Of a stretch of 64,000 bases of DNA, positions 16,742 to 25,592 are shown piece by piece. Position 1 is the stretch's first letter; each line of letters starts with the position of its first letter. The notes below the pieces were generated by a model. The model was given only the letters and a program-made list of their open reading frames with translations. It did no database searches and was not told the DNA's origin. Position numbers and translations under genes: made by a program. The stretch is from Candidatus Gastranaerophilales bacterium (GTDB taxonomy: Bacteria > Cyanobacteriota > Vampirovibrionia > Gastranaerophilales > Gastranaerophilaceae), in NCBI GenBank assembly GCA_944322725.1, contig CALUPU010000008.1:19189-83188 (forward strand). Reading direction: 5' to 3'.

Positions 16742-16852
16742 TCCGAGAAAATTTCGTGATAACGAACGTGAACGAAATTTTCGAGTGGCTTATTGAAAAG
16801 GTGAACAATTGCTGGCTGCGGTGAGCCGGCAGCAATTGTGGCACTGGATTAA
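16742..16852 (+). repeat. Palindromic repeat, copy B, after holB
   Basis: A 111-bp member of the family. Hairpin 1 is AAAATTTCGT/ACGAAATTTT, a linker GTGGCTTATTGAAAAGGTGA follows, and hairpin 2 is ACAATTGCTG/CAGCAATTGT with an inner GCT/AGC. The tail is GGATTAATT. It is nearly identical to the copy at 56180-56290, which points to recent spread. It lies in the 3' untranslated region of holAB. Confidence 0.9.
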
Positions 16853-16904
16853 TTGTTAAGAAGTGTTAAAAAATAGCAGTGCTTTATGCTTAAAAAGGCA
16901 ATTA

Positions 16905-17131
16905 TTTTCTTTGTAAATACTTTATATATATACGAGAGATAAAAAGAGAACAGACACTCGGTTAAACAACCGCCACATAACATATTAGAGATATTAGAGA
17001 CTGATACAGATTTAAAACACATACTACTTACTTCATTTACTTCACACTTCACACACTTCACATTAGACGGGGAATGTAAAGCAATTTTCATTCCAACGGC
17101 TTAGTCAATTCCGATTAAGCCGTTTTTTTTT
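16905..17131 (+). ncRNA. Candidate small RNA 1 (pyrimidine-rich, own terminator)
   Basis: No protein frame fits, yet the segment has the parts of a short gene. At 16910-16935 is TTTGTAAATACTTTATATAT, almost identical to a block on the minus strand at 34948-34974. It is followed by ~120 bases with a run of ACTTCA-type pyrimidine repeats (17028-17062). Next is a small hairpin GGAATG/CATTCC, then a strong intrinsic terminator ending at 17131. The second locus has the same order of parts. The RNA start is not resolved, and no -35 is convincing. Confidence 0.5.
17095..17131 (+). terminator. Rho-independent terminator
   Basis: AACGGCTTA pairs perfectly with TAAGCCGTT around a 12-base loop, followed by nine T residues. 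It ends the candidate small RNA. Confidence 0.9.
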
Positions 17132-17342
17132 GCGGATTTGCCTTCTTTTCTTAGCGAGCTGAGGCGAGCTAAAGAAAATGGCGTCACGGAAAAACAAAAA
17201 AATAAGTTTTTCACAATGATTAGTAAATAGTGACACAGTCGGATGAATCGAATCCGGTGAGTGAAAACCGAAGTGAGTAATTGCAGACGCGAAACGAACG
17301 GCAGGCTCGAGCGTGAAGAGAATCCAAGAAGCGGATTTGCCA
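17132..17342. repeat. Direct-repeat-flanked element 1
   Basis: GCGGATTTGCC occurs at 17132-17142 and again at 17332-17342, bounding ~190 bp that contains a hairpin (TTTTCTTAGC...GCTAAAGAAAA). The block AAAATGGCGTCACGGAAAAA (17175-17194) and ATAGTGAC further on recur, in the same order, in the element at 34645-34822 on the other strand. It is less AT-rich than its surroundings and has no believable gene. Confidence 0.55.
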
Positions 17343-17428
17343 AAGGCTGACCGAGTATAACGAGGAAGTAATGTAAAGTTTTGTGAATCTCATGTCTGAA
17401 ATATCTAAAGTTCTATCTCAAAACAACC

Positions 17429-17442
17429 GTATACATGTATAC
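17429..17442. promoter_or_regulatory. Perfect 14-bp palindrome before the Asn-rich protein gene
   Basis: GTATACATGTATAC reads the same on both strands and lies 26 bases before the start codon. This is a good position for an operator. The cognate regulator is unknown. Confidence 0.4.
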
Positions 17443-17467
17443 AGGGAAAACGTATCGGAGAATAATT

Positions 17468-18820
17468 ATGACAGGCTCAGTAAATTTTAATCCGTTTTTA
17501 AAGAATGTCCAGCAGGTTGAAACACCTGAACAACATAAACAACCTGCTGCCAAACCGCAGGTTGAGCAGGGTGGAATTATTTCAGGTGACTGGCAGGACG
17601 AAGAAAATTATGAAATCGCTATAGGCGAAGATAACGAGATTGTTGAAAAGTATGAAAATTTATACAATCAGGTAATTTATGCCAAAAATAAAGAATCCCT
17701 AAACGGTGAATCAATTTCTGATAAAGAAGCAAAGGATATAGAAACCGCACTTCGAAAATATCTTGAATTACAGTTTGAAAATGGTAATGAAGAGTTGTTA
17801 AGTCAATTGGTGCCTGGTTATAAGGGTATATATGCCAATATGACCTGTAGTTATTCTAGGGCTAAAGAGGATTCTGAGGCACGTAATACTTATATGGCGG
17901 CTGTAATGGACAGGATTGATCTCAATAAAGTCATTTACTTTGTATCCCGTGGGTTTGATGCACCTGACGGAGCAGATCTGTCATTGGGAAATGCAGATAA
18001 TGAGCAGGATCCGTCAGTACCTTCCGTACCTTCTGTTCAAGACAACAACAACTCTCAAGGTAATATATTTGCAAACGGAGTCAACAATATAGGCGGAACT
18101 GTTAATATTTTTCAAAATCCTTCCCTAACACTCAATATTAATTCCGATAATAATACACAACCTCCTGCTGTGTCGGAACAACCTGTTACCATACCGGGGC
18201 TGGGTAAATATCAATCTGACCTTTCTGCAGCAGCAGAGGTTACATATGTTAATACACCTGAAGATTTGAAAAAAGTCTTAAAAAGAGAAATCAAAGATAA
18301 ACAGGAACTTGATATGCTTTGTTATGTAATTGATAAAGCAGTTTCAAATATCGATATAAAGGATTACACAAACATATTTGGAATAAGTAATGCGTACATG
18401 TCAGATGTAGTACTTGAAGCAAAAACTTTGTTATACGAAATGTCCGATAAAATCCCTGATATAATAGTTGAGTCCGACAAAAATGCGGGAACGAATCAAA
18501 ACCAAACATCAAATGTACAAAATCAAAACAACAATAATGTATTAAACCCGCAGCAATCGCAGGAAGATAAAACATCCGATACCTCGTATTCGTTAATCAA
18601 ATCTTTGGTCGATGCATATGCAGCAAATCCGTCTGATGTAAGTATTTTAAATATTTTAAAAAACAGGATGGTAACAGAAAGCAGTGTTGAAAATCTTGCT
18701 GCAATAAATGCAATAATACAGGAAATTCAAAATCTTGTTCAAAATCCGCCTGAATCTTATACACAGATGGAATTGCAAATGAATGAGTTAATTGAACAAC
18801 TAAAAAATGCTCTGGGTTAA
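17468..18820 (+). CDS. Uncharacterised Asn/Gln-rich 450-aa protein
   Basis: No family is recognised. The protein has no signal peptide and no membrane segments. Residues 1-45 are disordered (VETPEQHKQPAAKPQVEQGG). Residues ~50-160 are an acidic helical domain. A Pro/Asn-rich linker has a beta-like stretch (NIGGTVNIFQNPSLTLNI). Helices at ~260-345 are followed by a second low-complexity linker (NQNQTSNVQNQNNNN) and a C-terminal helical domain. The ATG at 17468 has CGGAG eight bases before it; an earlier in-frame start at 17435 overlaps the palindrome and is less likely. The long Asn-rich linkers suggest a lineage-specific or surface-associated protein, though no export signal is seen. Confidence 0.75.
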   Translation: MTGSVNFNPFLKNVQQVETPEQHKQPAAKPQVEQGGIISGDWQDEENYEIAIGEDNEIVEKYENLYNQVIYAKNKESLNGESISDKEAKDIETALRKYLELQFENGNEELLSQLVPGYKGIYANMTCSYSRAKEDSEARNTYMAAVMDRIDLNKVIYFVSRGFDAPDGADLSLGNADNEQDPSVPSVPSVQDNNNSQGNIFANGVNNIGGTVNIFQNPSLTLNINSDNNTQPPAVSEQPVTIPGLGKYQSDLSAAAEVTYVNTPEDLKKVLKREIKDKQELDMLCYVIDKAVSNIDIKDYTNIFGISNAYMSDVVLEAKTLLYEMSDKIPDIIVESDKNAGTNQNQTSNVQNQNNNNVLNPQQSQEDKTSDTSYSLIKSLVDAYAANPSDVSILNILKNRMVTESSVENLAAINAIIQEIQNLVQNPPESYTQMELQMNELIEQLKNALG

Positions 18821-18861
18821 ATCAAATACAAAAATGTACACTTAATATTGTAACAAACTGT

Positions 18862-18891
18862 ACACCATGACTGCATTGTCATGGTGTTTTG
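18862..18891 (+). terminator. Rho-independent terminator
   Basis: ACACCATGAC pairs perfectly with GTCATGGTGT around a six-base loop, followed by TTTTG. It separates the Asn-rich protein gene from nrdJ. Confidence 0.85.
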
Positions 18892-18941
18892 TTATACAAT
18901 ATTTTTAATAGATAGTTATTAGATTTGGGGAGAAATAAAAA

Positions 18942-20942
18942 GTGGACTGCACGGAAGAAAAACTTAATTTATCACAAAATGCCATCAAAGTTTTGGAGAA
19001 AAGATACTTAAAAAGGGATGCTCAGGGCAAACCTACAGAAAGACCCGAAGATTTGTTTATGAGGGTTGCATCTACTCTTGCTGCTGCCGATAAAAAATTC
19101 GGTTCTACACAGGAAGAAGTGGACAAAACTACAAAAGAATTTTACAGCTTTATAACAAACCGTTATTTTATGCCGAACTCACCTACATTGATGAACGCAG
19201 GAAGAGAACTCGGACAATTGGCAGCATGTTTTGTACTGCCTGTAGAAGACTCGCTTGAAGGTATTTTTGAAACTGTAAAAAATACAGCTCTTATTCACAA
19301 ATCTGGCGGCGGTACAGGTTTTTCTTTCTCTAGATTGAGACCGAAAAATGATGTTGTCCGCTCTACAATGGGTGTTTCATCAGGCCCCGTAAGCTTTATG
19401 GAAGTGTTTAATGCTGCAACCGAAGCTGTTAAGCAGGGCGGCACAAGACGCGGTGCTAACATGGGGATTTTGAGAATCGACCACCCCGATATTTTAGACT
19501 TTATCAACTGCAAATCAGATAACTTTAAACTTAACAACTTTAACATCTCTGTTGCTGTTACAGACAAGTTTATGGAAGCCCTAAAAGCAGGTACTGACTA
19601 TGAATTGATTCACCCCAGAACAAAACAGCCTGTCGGCAAATTAAGCGCAAAAGCTGTATTTGACCTTATTGTTGATGGTGCATGGAAAAACGGTGAACCC
19701 GGTATTGTATTCATTGACAAAATGAACTATGACAACCCGACACCGCTTATCGGTGATATTGAATCAACAAACCCATGCGGTGAAGTTCCTCTTCTTCCAT
19801 ACGAAGCATGCAACCTCGGTTCTATCAACCTCGGACTTATGCTTAAAGGTTCAAAAGGGAACTACAGTGTTGACTGGGATAAACTGGCAGAAACTACAAA
19901 AACTGCTATTCACTTCTTAGACAACGTAATTGCAATCAACAATTATCCGCTGCCTCAGATTTCAGATATGGTTCAAAATAACCGTAAAATCGGTCTCGGT
20001 GTAATGGGCTGGGCTGATATGCTTATGAAAATGGGTATTGCATACAACTCTGAAGAAGGGACAAAACTTGCTTCTCAGGTTATGGAATTCATTGATTACC
20101 AGTCTAAAGTTAAATCAATAGAGCTTTCTAAAGAAAGAGGCAGATTCGGAAACTTTAAAGGCAGTGTTTATGATGGTGCTTTTAAAGACGGTAAACCTTT
20201 CTTAACATACAAATATGCAGGCAAATCAGCAGGCATAATTACAGATGAAATGTGGGCTGACCTTGACGCACAGATTGCAAAATACGGTATCAGAAACGCA
20301 ACAACAACTTGTATTGCGCCGACCGGTACAATCTCTATGATTGCAAGTGCGTCAGGCGGTGTTGAGCCTCTGTTCGGTCTTGTATTTATCCGTGACGTAA
20401 TGGATGGTACAATAATGATGGAAATCAATCCCATCTTTGAAGAATATGCAAAAGACCACGGTTTTTATTCAGATGAGTTGATGAAGAAAATTTCAATAGA
20501 TGGTACAGCAGCACATTGCAGCGAAGTACCTGAAGAAGCCAAGAAAATTTTTGTGGCAGCACATGATGTTTCTCCTTACTGGCACGTTAAAATGCAGGCT
20601 GCATTCCAGCTTCATACAGACAATGCTGTTTCTAAGACAGTTAACTTTGAAGAAAATGCTACAAGACAGGATGTTGCGGATTCTTATTTGTTAGCTTATG
20701 AAAACAATCTTAAGGGTATTACAGTTTATCGTAACAACTCAAGACAATTCCAGCCAATGAACCTTGAGAAAAAAGATGACAAGAAAATGCCTGAAATCAA
20801 AGCAGTAGATGAACCTAAAGCTGAACTGCCCGAAGCACAGCACACAGGCGAAGAACATAAATGTCCCGAATGCGGTGCGGTTCTCGGTTACGGTGAAGGC
20901 TGCTTCATCTGCTTGAACTGCGGATATTCCGGTTGTTCATAA
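18942..20942 (+). CDS. nrdJ: Vitamin B12-dependent (class II) ribonucleotide reductase
   Basis: A 666-residue adenosylcobalamin-dependent reductase. RYFMPNSPTLMNAG and HKSGGGTGFSFSRLRP are the class II substrate-site motifs, and STNPCGEVPLLPYEACNLGS carries the active-site Cys and Glu. APTGTISMIA is also typical. The C-terminus is a Cys-rich tail (CPECGAVLGYGEGCFICLNCG), likely zinc-binding or redox-shuttling. Translation starts at GTG with GGGGAG nine bases before it. It has no cobalamin riboswitch of its own, unlike nrdDG, fitting a role as the reductase used when B12 is plentiful. It is a single-gene unit between two terminators. Confidence 0.95.
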   Translation: MDCTEEKLNLSQNAIKVLEKRYLKRDAQGKPTERPEDLFMRVASTLAAADKKFGSTQEEVDKTTKEFYSFITNRYFMPNSPTLMNAGRELGQLAACFVLPVEDSLEGIFETVKNTALIHKSGGGTGFSFSRLRPKNDVVRSTMGVSSGPVSFMEVFNAATEAVKQGGTRRGANMGILRIDHPDILDFINCKSDNFKLNNFNISVAVTDKFMEALKAGTDYELIHPRTKQPVGKLSAKAVFDLIVDGAWKNGEPGIVFIDKMNYDNPTPLIGDIESTNPCGEVPLLPYEACNLGSINLGLMLKGSKGNYSVDWDKLAETTKTAIHFLDNVIAINNYPLPQISDMVQNNRKIGLGVMGWADMLMKMGIAYNSEEGTKLASQVMEFIDYQSKVKSIELSKERGRFGNFKGSVYDGAFKDGKPFLTYKYAGKSAGIITDEMWADLDAQIAKYGIRNATTTCIAPTGTISMIASASGGVEPLFGLVFIRDVMDGTIMMEINPIFEEYAKDHGFYSDELMKKISIDGTAAHCSEVPEEAKKIFVAAHDVSPYWHVKMQAAFQLHTDNAVSKTVNFEENATRQDVADSYLLAYENNLKGITVYRNNSRQFQPMNLEKKDDKKMPEIKAVDEPKAELPEAQHTGEEHKCPECGAVLGYGEGCFICLNCGYSGCS

Positions 20943-20983
20943 AAAACGTAAGCCGAAGTATATCGTGTAAAATTTCATTAAAG

Positions 20984-21014
20984 CCCTCTTGTAATTTTTG
21001 CAGGAGGGTTTTTT
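20984..21014 (+). terminator. Rho-independent terminator of nrdJ
   Basis: CCCTC pairs with GAGGG, extended by TTG/CAG pairs, and is followed by six T residues. The AGGAGG inside the 3' arm looks like a ribosome binding site but lies 17 bases before the next ATG, so I read it as the terminator stem. Confidence 0.75.
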
Positions 21015-21024
21015 AATTATTAAT

Positions 21025-21900
21025 ATGCCACATATTAGTAAAATTATTACAAAAATTGCATCATCGAAACTCACAAAAGCAGCAAAAAAATCTGCCTTGC
21101 GAATGGAACAATATAAAGACGAAAATCTTTTTCAGTCTTCTATGCTTCGTGAACTTATGACTGACAGGTTTGAATATAAAGGCAGCAGACTTGATACAAT
21201 TCTTGTAAAGAATCGAGAAACTGGTCATCCCGTAAAACTTCAGGTAAAAGTTAAACAGGAACCATACCTTTCTCCGGAGAGACATATGCTCAGAGAGCTT
21301 TATGAACTTGTGGATACAGACGCTAAATGTGTTGTCGGAGAAAAAGACTTTTATCTTAAAAGGTTTAAAGATGGGACATATAAAATGTTCCAAGGTCATA
21401 TGAATAATTATAATCCTGATTACGCAGGAGTAGGTATCAGGTTAGACCAGATGCAGATAGAAAGAGCACTGTCTCTGGGCATTGATTATATACCAAGAAC
21501 CTCTTTTCCGGGTGCAATTATATATCACACAAAAATGGGCTTTTTGCCTGTTGAAAAATCGCTTGACGAGGTAAAAAAATTTAAACAGGTGAAAGATTTT
21601 TTAGAAGAGGATTTGAAAACTTTAAGTATTCTTGATGATATTTCTTTTTCTTATTTCAAACCTTTTATTACAAATAAAGAAGACAAATTTTATATAGATT
21701 TGAATAAAACAAAAGCACTAGCAAGCTATGCAAAAAGCAGGGATATTCTTGCAAAGTCCGGACATCACCGTATATTGAATATGAATAAAGACTGTGTGTA
21801 TATGGCATTGCAAGGCAAAGAACTTGAACAGTGGAGAGAAATTTTAAAATCTCATCCTATACTTTCAAAATTGAGTTGTGTTTTTAATAATATTTTTTAA
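21025..21900 (+). CDS. Uncharacterised protein with GNAT-like core
   Basis: A 291-residue protein without export signals. The segment [20 protein letters not shown] followed 20 residues later by [15 protein letters not shown] resembles acetyl-CoA binding motif A (GxGxxL) and motif B (A..Y.K.GF) of GNAT N-acetyltransferases. The N- and C-terminal parts are not recognised. The start is uncertain: the ATG at 21025 has no Shine-Dalgarno sequence, and an in-frame TTG at 20998 lies within the nrdJ terminator. Its last four bases overlap the converging ruvB gene. The substrate is unknown. Confidence 0.6.
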   Translation: MPHISKIITKIASSKLTKAAKKSALRMEQYKDENLFQSSMLRELMTDRFEYKGSRLDTILVKNRETGHPVKLQVKVKQEPYLSPERHMLRELYELVDTDAKCVVGEKDFYLKRFKDGTYKMFQGHMNNYNPDYAGVGIRLDQMQIERALSLGIDYIPRTSFPGAIIYHTKMGFLPVEKSLDEVKKFKQVKDFLEEDLKTLSILDDISFSYFKPFITNKEDKFYIDLNKTKALASYAKSRDILAKSGHHRILNMNKDCVYMALQGKELEQWREILKSHPILSKLSCVFNNIF

Positions 21901-22976
21901 AAAAGAGATTGCTGACCTGAATCCGGCGGAAGTTTGTACCCTAGCACCCTGTAGCCTTCGGGTGAAATCTTTCTGCCTCGGGGGGTTCTTTGTATAATCC
22001 CTTCCTGTAAAAGATAAGGCTCATAGACATCTTCTATTGTGCGGGCATCTTCCCCGAGTGCTGCGGCAAGAGTTTCTAAGCCTACAGGACCTCCATCGTA
22101 TTTTTCGATTATGAGTTTTAAAAGCGCTTTGTCTGTGTTATCAAGACCATTATCATCTATGTGCAGTGTATTTAATGCGTCTATTGCAACTTCACGTGTA
22201 ATTTTTCCGTCAGCTTTTACAAGTGCATAGTCTGCAACTCGTTTTACAAGGCGGTTTGCTATACGCGGTGTACCTCTGGAACGGCCTGCGATAATCTGTG
22301 CTCCTTCTTTATCAATCCCGATTTCCAGTATTTTTGAAGTCCTTGATACAACAGAGGAAAGTTCTTCCGGTGTATAGAACTGCAGACGATGGATTATTCC
22401 GAAACGGTCTCTTAACGGGCCTGACAACTCTCCTGCTTTTGTGGTTGCACCAATCAGGGTGAACTTTGGCAAAGGTACGCGAAGGGTCTTTACTGTCTGG
22501 GCTTTTCCTGTTGTCATGTCAAGAAAAAAGTCCTCCATTGCAGGGTACAGGATTTCTTCCGTTACTTTGTTTAGACGGTGTATTTCGTCAATAAAGAGGA
22601 TATCGCCGTTTTTGAGCGACATCAGTATGCCGATGATATCTCTCGGGCGTTCCAGTGCAGGTGCAGAGGTTATTTTTATGTTTGCCTCAAGTTCGTTTGC
22701 AATAACAGACGCTAATGTTGTTTTACCCAGCCCAGGCGGACCGTAAAAAAGCAGGTGGTCAAGCTGTTTGTTTCTTTTTTTGGCCGCTTCGATTGAAATT
22801 TTGAGCGTGTTTTTAAGGGCGCTCTGACCTATGTATTCGTCCAGCTTTTTAGGGCGTATGTTGTTTTCAAAAGATTTATCAAAAGCGATTTCTTTTGTTT
22901 CAAGGTTATCGCTTTTTGCTTTTTTGTTTATATCGAGGGGCTTTTGCCTGTTGTCGTCATCCGAGATAATTGCCAC
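21897..22976 (-). CDS. ruvB: Holliday junction branch-migration ATPase RuvB
   Basis: A 359-residue AAA+ motor that drives branch migration with RuvA. The Walker A motif is GPPGLGKT (79-86), Walker B is ILFIDEIHR, and [20 protein letters not shown] is the sensor-1 region with the arginine finger. The winged-helix end reads [19 protein letters not shown] ~38-residue polar extension precedes the usual [11 protein letters not shown] start. It is transcribed away from kdsB across an 82-bp gap that must hold both promoters. Confidence 0.97.
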   Translation of the reverse strand: MAIISDDDNRQKPLDINKKAKSDNLETKEIAFDKSFENNIRPKKLDEYIGQSALKNTLKISIEAAKKRNKQLDHLLFYGPPGLGKTTLASVIANELEANIKITSAPALERPRDIIGILMSLKNGDILFIDEIHRLNKVTEEILYPAMEDFFLDMTTGKAQTVKTLRVPLPKFTLIGATTKAGELSGPLRDRFGIIHRLQFYTPEELSSVVSRTSKILEIGIDKEGAQIIAGRSRGTPRIANRLVKRVADYALVKADGKITREVAIDALNTLHIDDNGLDNTDKALLKLIIEKYDGGPVGLETLAAALGEDARTIEDVYEPYLLQEGIIQRTPRGRKISPEGYRVLGYKLPPDSGQQSLF

Positions 22977-23058
22977 GGTTTGTCCTTATTATATTTGTCG
23001 ACAGAAATTTGTAATATAATTATAGCAGAACTTAATATAAATAACGAAGGTGATAATT

Positions 23059-23787
23059 ATGTCAAAAACAGCAATCATTATTCCGTCACGCTATGCGTCT
23101 ACAAGACTCCATGCAAAACCGCTCATAGAGGTTGAAGGCAAACCCATAATCCAATGGGTGTATGAAAAAGCTTCTGCTGTAAAACAGGCGGATGAGGTGA
23201 TTGTTGCAACTGACCACGAAGAAATCTATAACTGCGTAAAGAGTTTTGGCGGTACGGTTGAAATGACCCGTGCTGACCATAAATGCGGGTCGGACAGGAT
23301 TGCCGAGGTTGCCTCACGCCACCCTGAAATGGAGTACATTGTGAACCTTCAGGGCGATGAACCGATGATTACGCCTGAAAGTATCGACAGCGTAATAACA
23401 GCGCTAAAAACAGGGGAAAATGCTGATATTGCAACGCTTTTAAGAGTGATTGAGGACAAGGACGAAGTCGAAAACCCTAACCTTGTAAAATGCGTTATCG
23501 ACAATAATAATTTTGCGCTTTATTTTTCACGTTCCAAAATACCTTACGAAAGAAACTTTGGCGAAGCTGTATTCTACGGTCATATTGGTCTTTACGGCTA
23601 CAAAAGAGAAGCTCTGTTTAAAATGACAGCTTTGAATCAGACAATGCTTGAAAAAGCAGAGAGCCTCGAGCAGTTAAGAGCGCTCCAGTCAGGCATGAAA
23701 ATTATCACTTCAGTGGTAAACTTTAAACCCATCGGTATTGATACAAAAGAAGATGTGGAAGAGTTTAAAAAAGCTTTAACAAAATAA
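23059..23787 (+). CDS. kdsB: 3-deoxy-manno-octulosonate cytidylyltransferase
   Basis: A 242-residue nucleotidyltransferase that activates Kdo with CTP for lipopolysaccharide inner-core synthesis. Characteristic motifs are IIPSRYASTRLHAKPL, VIVATDHEEI, GSDRIAEVA, VNLQGDEPMI, YFSRSKIPYER, GHIGLYGY and LEQLRAL. The ATG at 23059 has AAGGTG seven bases before it; an upstream GTG would add three residues. Its presence indicates an outer membrane with Kdo-containing LPS. Confidence 0.96.
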   Translation: MSKTAIIIPSRYASTRLHAKPLIEVEGKPIIQWVYEKASAVKQADEVIVATDHEEIYNCVKSFGGTVEMTRADHKCGSDRIAEVASRHPEMEYIVNLQGDEPMITPESIDSVITALKTGENADIATLLRVIEDKDEVENPNLVKCVIDNNNFALYFSRSKIPYERNFGEAVFYGHIGLYGYKREALFKMTALNQTMLEKAESLEQLRALQSGMKIITSVVNFKPIGIDTKEDVEEFKKALTK

Positions 23788-23897
23788 ATCCACCGAACAA
23801 ATGATGTGACGAAACCTCCTAAACACTAAGATTACTATAGGGGAAGTTGTAGGGATATTATAACTTTATGCACCCCGTCTGATTAGGGGAAATCACA

Positions 23898-25124
23898 TTG
23901 CAGACAAGGGAAGAGAACGAAAATATTACATCTGAATTTTCCAATAATTTAAACCTGACTTATGACTGGTTTAACAATCATTTCACACAAACAGTGTGTG
24001 AAACTTTTCGTGATTTCTGGGGCGAAGAAGCTGATGTAAAACTTATAAGCATAAGCGAAAATACAAACATTCTTGCACAAAGAGAAGAGTTTTTTGTTAC
24101 ACAGATTCGTTTGAACAAGGAGTTGTCTGTTTTTATCAGGCTGTCTAAACAGTTTGTTAAAAATCTGCTTGAAAGAACACTCGGTCCTAACGGCAAAAAC
24201 TTTAATATTGAAAAACTCACTGACCTTGAAGCTAAAATCCTTACGGGATTTGATGATTTCCTGTATAAAAATTTCAGCCAGAACATTAAACAAAACGAAC
24301 AGCTTCCGAAAAATAACAACAACTACAACGAATGCAATCTTACTTTCTTCCTGAGAGAAAAAGAAATGACTTTAGGCAAAATCGTTATTAAACTTCCCGT
24401 TGCTGCGATTGTGCCGGAGAAGGTTACTTTGGGAGAAGATACTTTTACCATAGCGGATTTTCTTTCACAACAAGCGTGTGTAAACCTTAACGTAGGACAT
24501 ACAAGGCTGAGGCTCAATGATTTAAAATCACTGGAGCCGGGTGATATAGTTCTTCTGGAACACAGCAAATCCTCCGTAATGACAATAAAATACAAAGATT
24601 ACTGCGCGCAAATCAAGGTTGTGCCAAACCCTGCAATTATGATTGAAAATGATTTTGATGATAACGGGACAAACCCGAAAGGAGATAACATGCCAGGTTC
24701 TGATATGTACAATATGTGGGATACCATTCAAGTCGATATAGGTGCGGAATTTGAAAAAGTCAAACTTACTCTCGGAGAACTCAAACAAATCTCGGAAGGG
24801 CTTGTTGTGGACATCGGCTCTGTTTATGACAACAAGATTGATTTAAAGGTGGAAGACAAAATTGTTGCCTCAGGAGAATTGGTCATTATAAATGATAGGT
24901 ACGGAGTCAAAATCAATCAAATCTTTACTGAAGAAAAAAATGAAGCTTCGCAAAACGCACAGCTTGCTCAGGAAGAAGTTGATGCTGACGAAGAAAACAT
25001 CGAACAAATGTTCAATGAAGAACAGCAGGCAATGCAGGCTCAGCAGCAGATGCCCCAGGACGATGAAATAAAAGAAGAAGACTTTGATTATTCTGACTTT
25101 GACGTAGATGAAGAAGATCTTTAG
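23898..25124 (+). CDS. FliM/FliN (SctQ)-like C-ring protein with two SpoA domains
   Basis: A 408-residue protein with an N-terminal region of ~180 residues resembling the FliM/YscQ middle part. Two SpoA domains follow at ~185-260 (LRLNDLKSLEPGDIVLLE) and ~275-350 (VKLTLGELKQISEGLVVDIG, LKVEDKIVASGELVII), and the C-terminus is very acidic. Such proteins build the cytoplasmic switch or sorting ring of flagella and type III secretion systems. The start is TTG with AGGGGA seven bases before it. It heads a tightly packed cluster with FliO-, FliP-, FliQ- and FliR-like genes. A fused FliM-N type with two SpoA domains is closer to SctQ architecture than to a single FliN. Confidence 0.85.
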   Translation: MQTREENENITSEFSNNLNLTYDWFNNHFTQTVCETFRDFWGEEADVKLISISENTNILAQREEFFVTQIRLNKELSVFIRLSKQFVKNLLERTLGPNGKNFNIEKLTDLEAKILTGFDDFLYKNFSQNIKQNEQLPKNNNNYNECNLTFFLREKEMTLGKIVIKLPVAAIVPEKVTLGEDTFTIADFLSQQACVNLNVGHTRLRLNDLKSLEPGDIVLLEHSKSSVMTIKYKDYCAQIKVVPNPAIMIENDFDDNGTNPKGDNMPGSDMYNMWDTIQVDIGAEFEKVKLTLGELKQISEGLVVDIGSVYDNKIDLKVEDKIVASGELVIINDRYGVKINQIFTEEKNEASQNAQLAQEEVDADEENIEQMFNEEQQAMQAQQQMPQDDEIKEEDFDYSDFDVDEEDL

Positions 25125-25133
25125 GAATAGAAA

Positions 25134-25577
25134 ATGGGAATTTATCTGATAAATTTTTTAGTATATTCAATGGCAATGGTCGGATTGCTGTTTCTGGGTG
25201 TGACCGTTTATAAAAAAACAATGGTTACAGGCCGGTGTAAAAACGATACTAATGAACTTGCCGTTGAAAATGCACTTAATCTGTCACCTCGAAAGACACT
25301 CTATGTTGTTAAAGCAGGCAATGAGAAATTTCTTATTGCTGCGGATGCAGAGAGAACGTCTTTTCTTGCAAAACTGGATGAAAAAGAGCCGATGAGTATT
25401 GTTCCTCTACAGCCTTTGCAGGCAGAAAGAAAACAGGAACAGCCTTCTGCCGATTACAGCGAGGTGATGAGTGCCATAAAAACGGCAAGACGTAAACAAC
25501 CTGTAATGAGAGAAATCTTGCGAAAGCTTGATGAAAGAGCAGAAATGGCAGACAGGGCTGCTTCCGGTAACGATTAA
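25134..25577 (+). CDS. fliO: FliO-like flagellar export assembly protein
   Basis: A 147-residue protein with one N-terminal membrane helix (YLINFLVYSMAMVGLLFLGV). A soluble domain follows with the FliO pattern of a basic, hydrophobic strand pair (LNLSPRKTLYVVKAGNEKFLIAAD). A polar, Gln-rich tail ends it. FliO is a scaffold for assembling the FliP ring. It lies between the C-ring gene and fliP, exactly where fliO sits in flagellar operons. Sequence conservation of FliO is low, so position carries much of the weight. Confidence 0.75.
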   Translation: MGIYLINFLVYSMAMVGLLFLGVTVYKKTMVTGRCKNDTNELAVENALNLSPRKTLYVVKAGNEKFLIAADAERTSFLAKLDEKEPMSIVPLQPLQAERKQEQPSADYSEVMSAIKTARRKQPVMREILRKLDERAEMADRAASGND

Positions 25578-25592
25578 GAAGGACAGAAGATA

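Noticed and set aside
16860..17095. A tRNA, tmRNA or 6S RNA in the gene-poor stretch
   Set aside because: No cloverleaf, CCA end or T-loop (GTTCRA) pattern could be found, and the structure does not match 6S or tmRNA.
17101..17343. 80-residue minus-strand frame in the direct-repeat element
   Set aside because: It covers the terminator and repeat, has no ribosome binding site and reads like low-complexity sequence.
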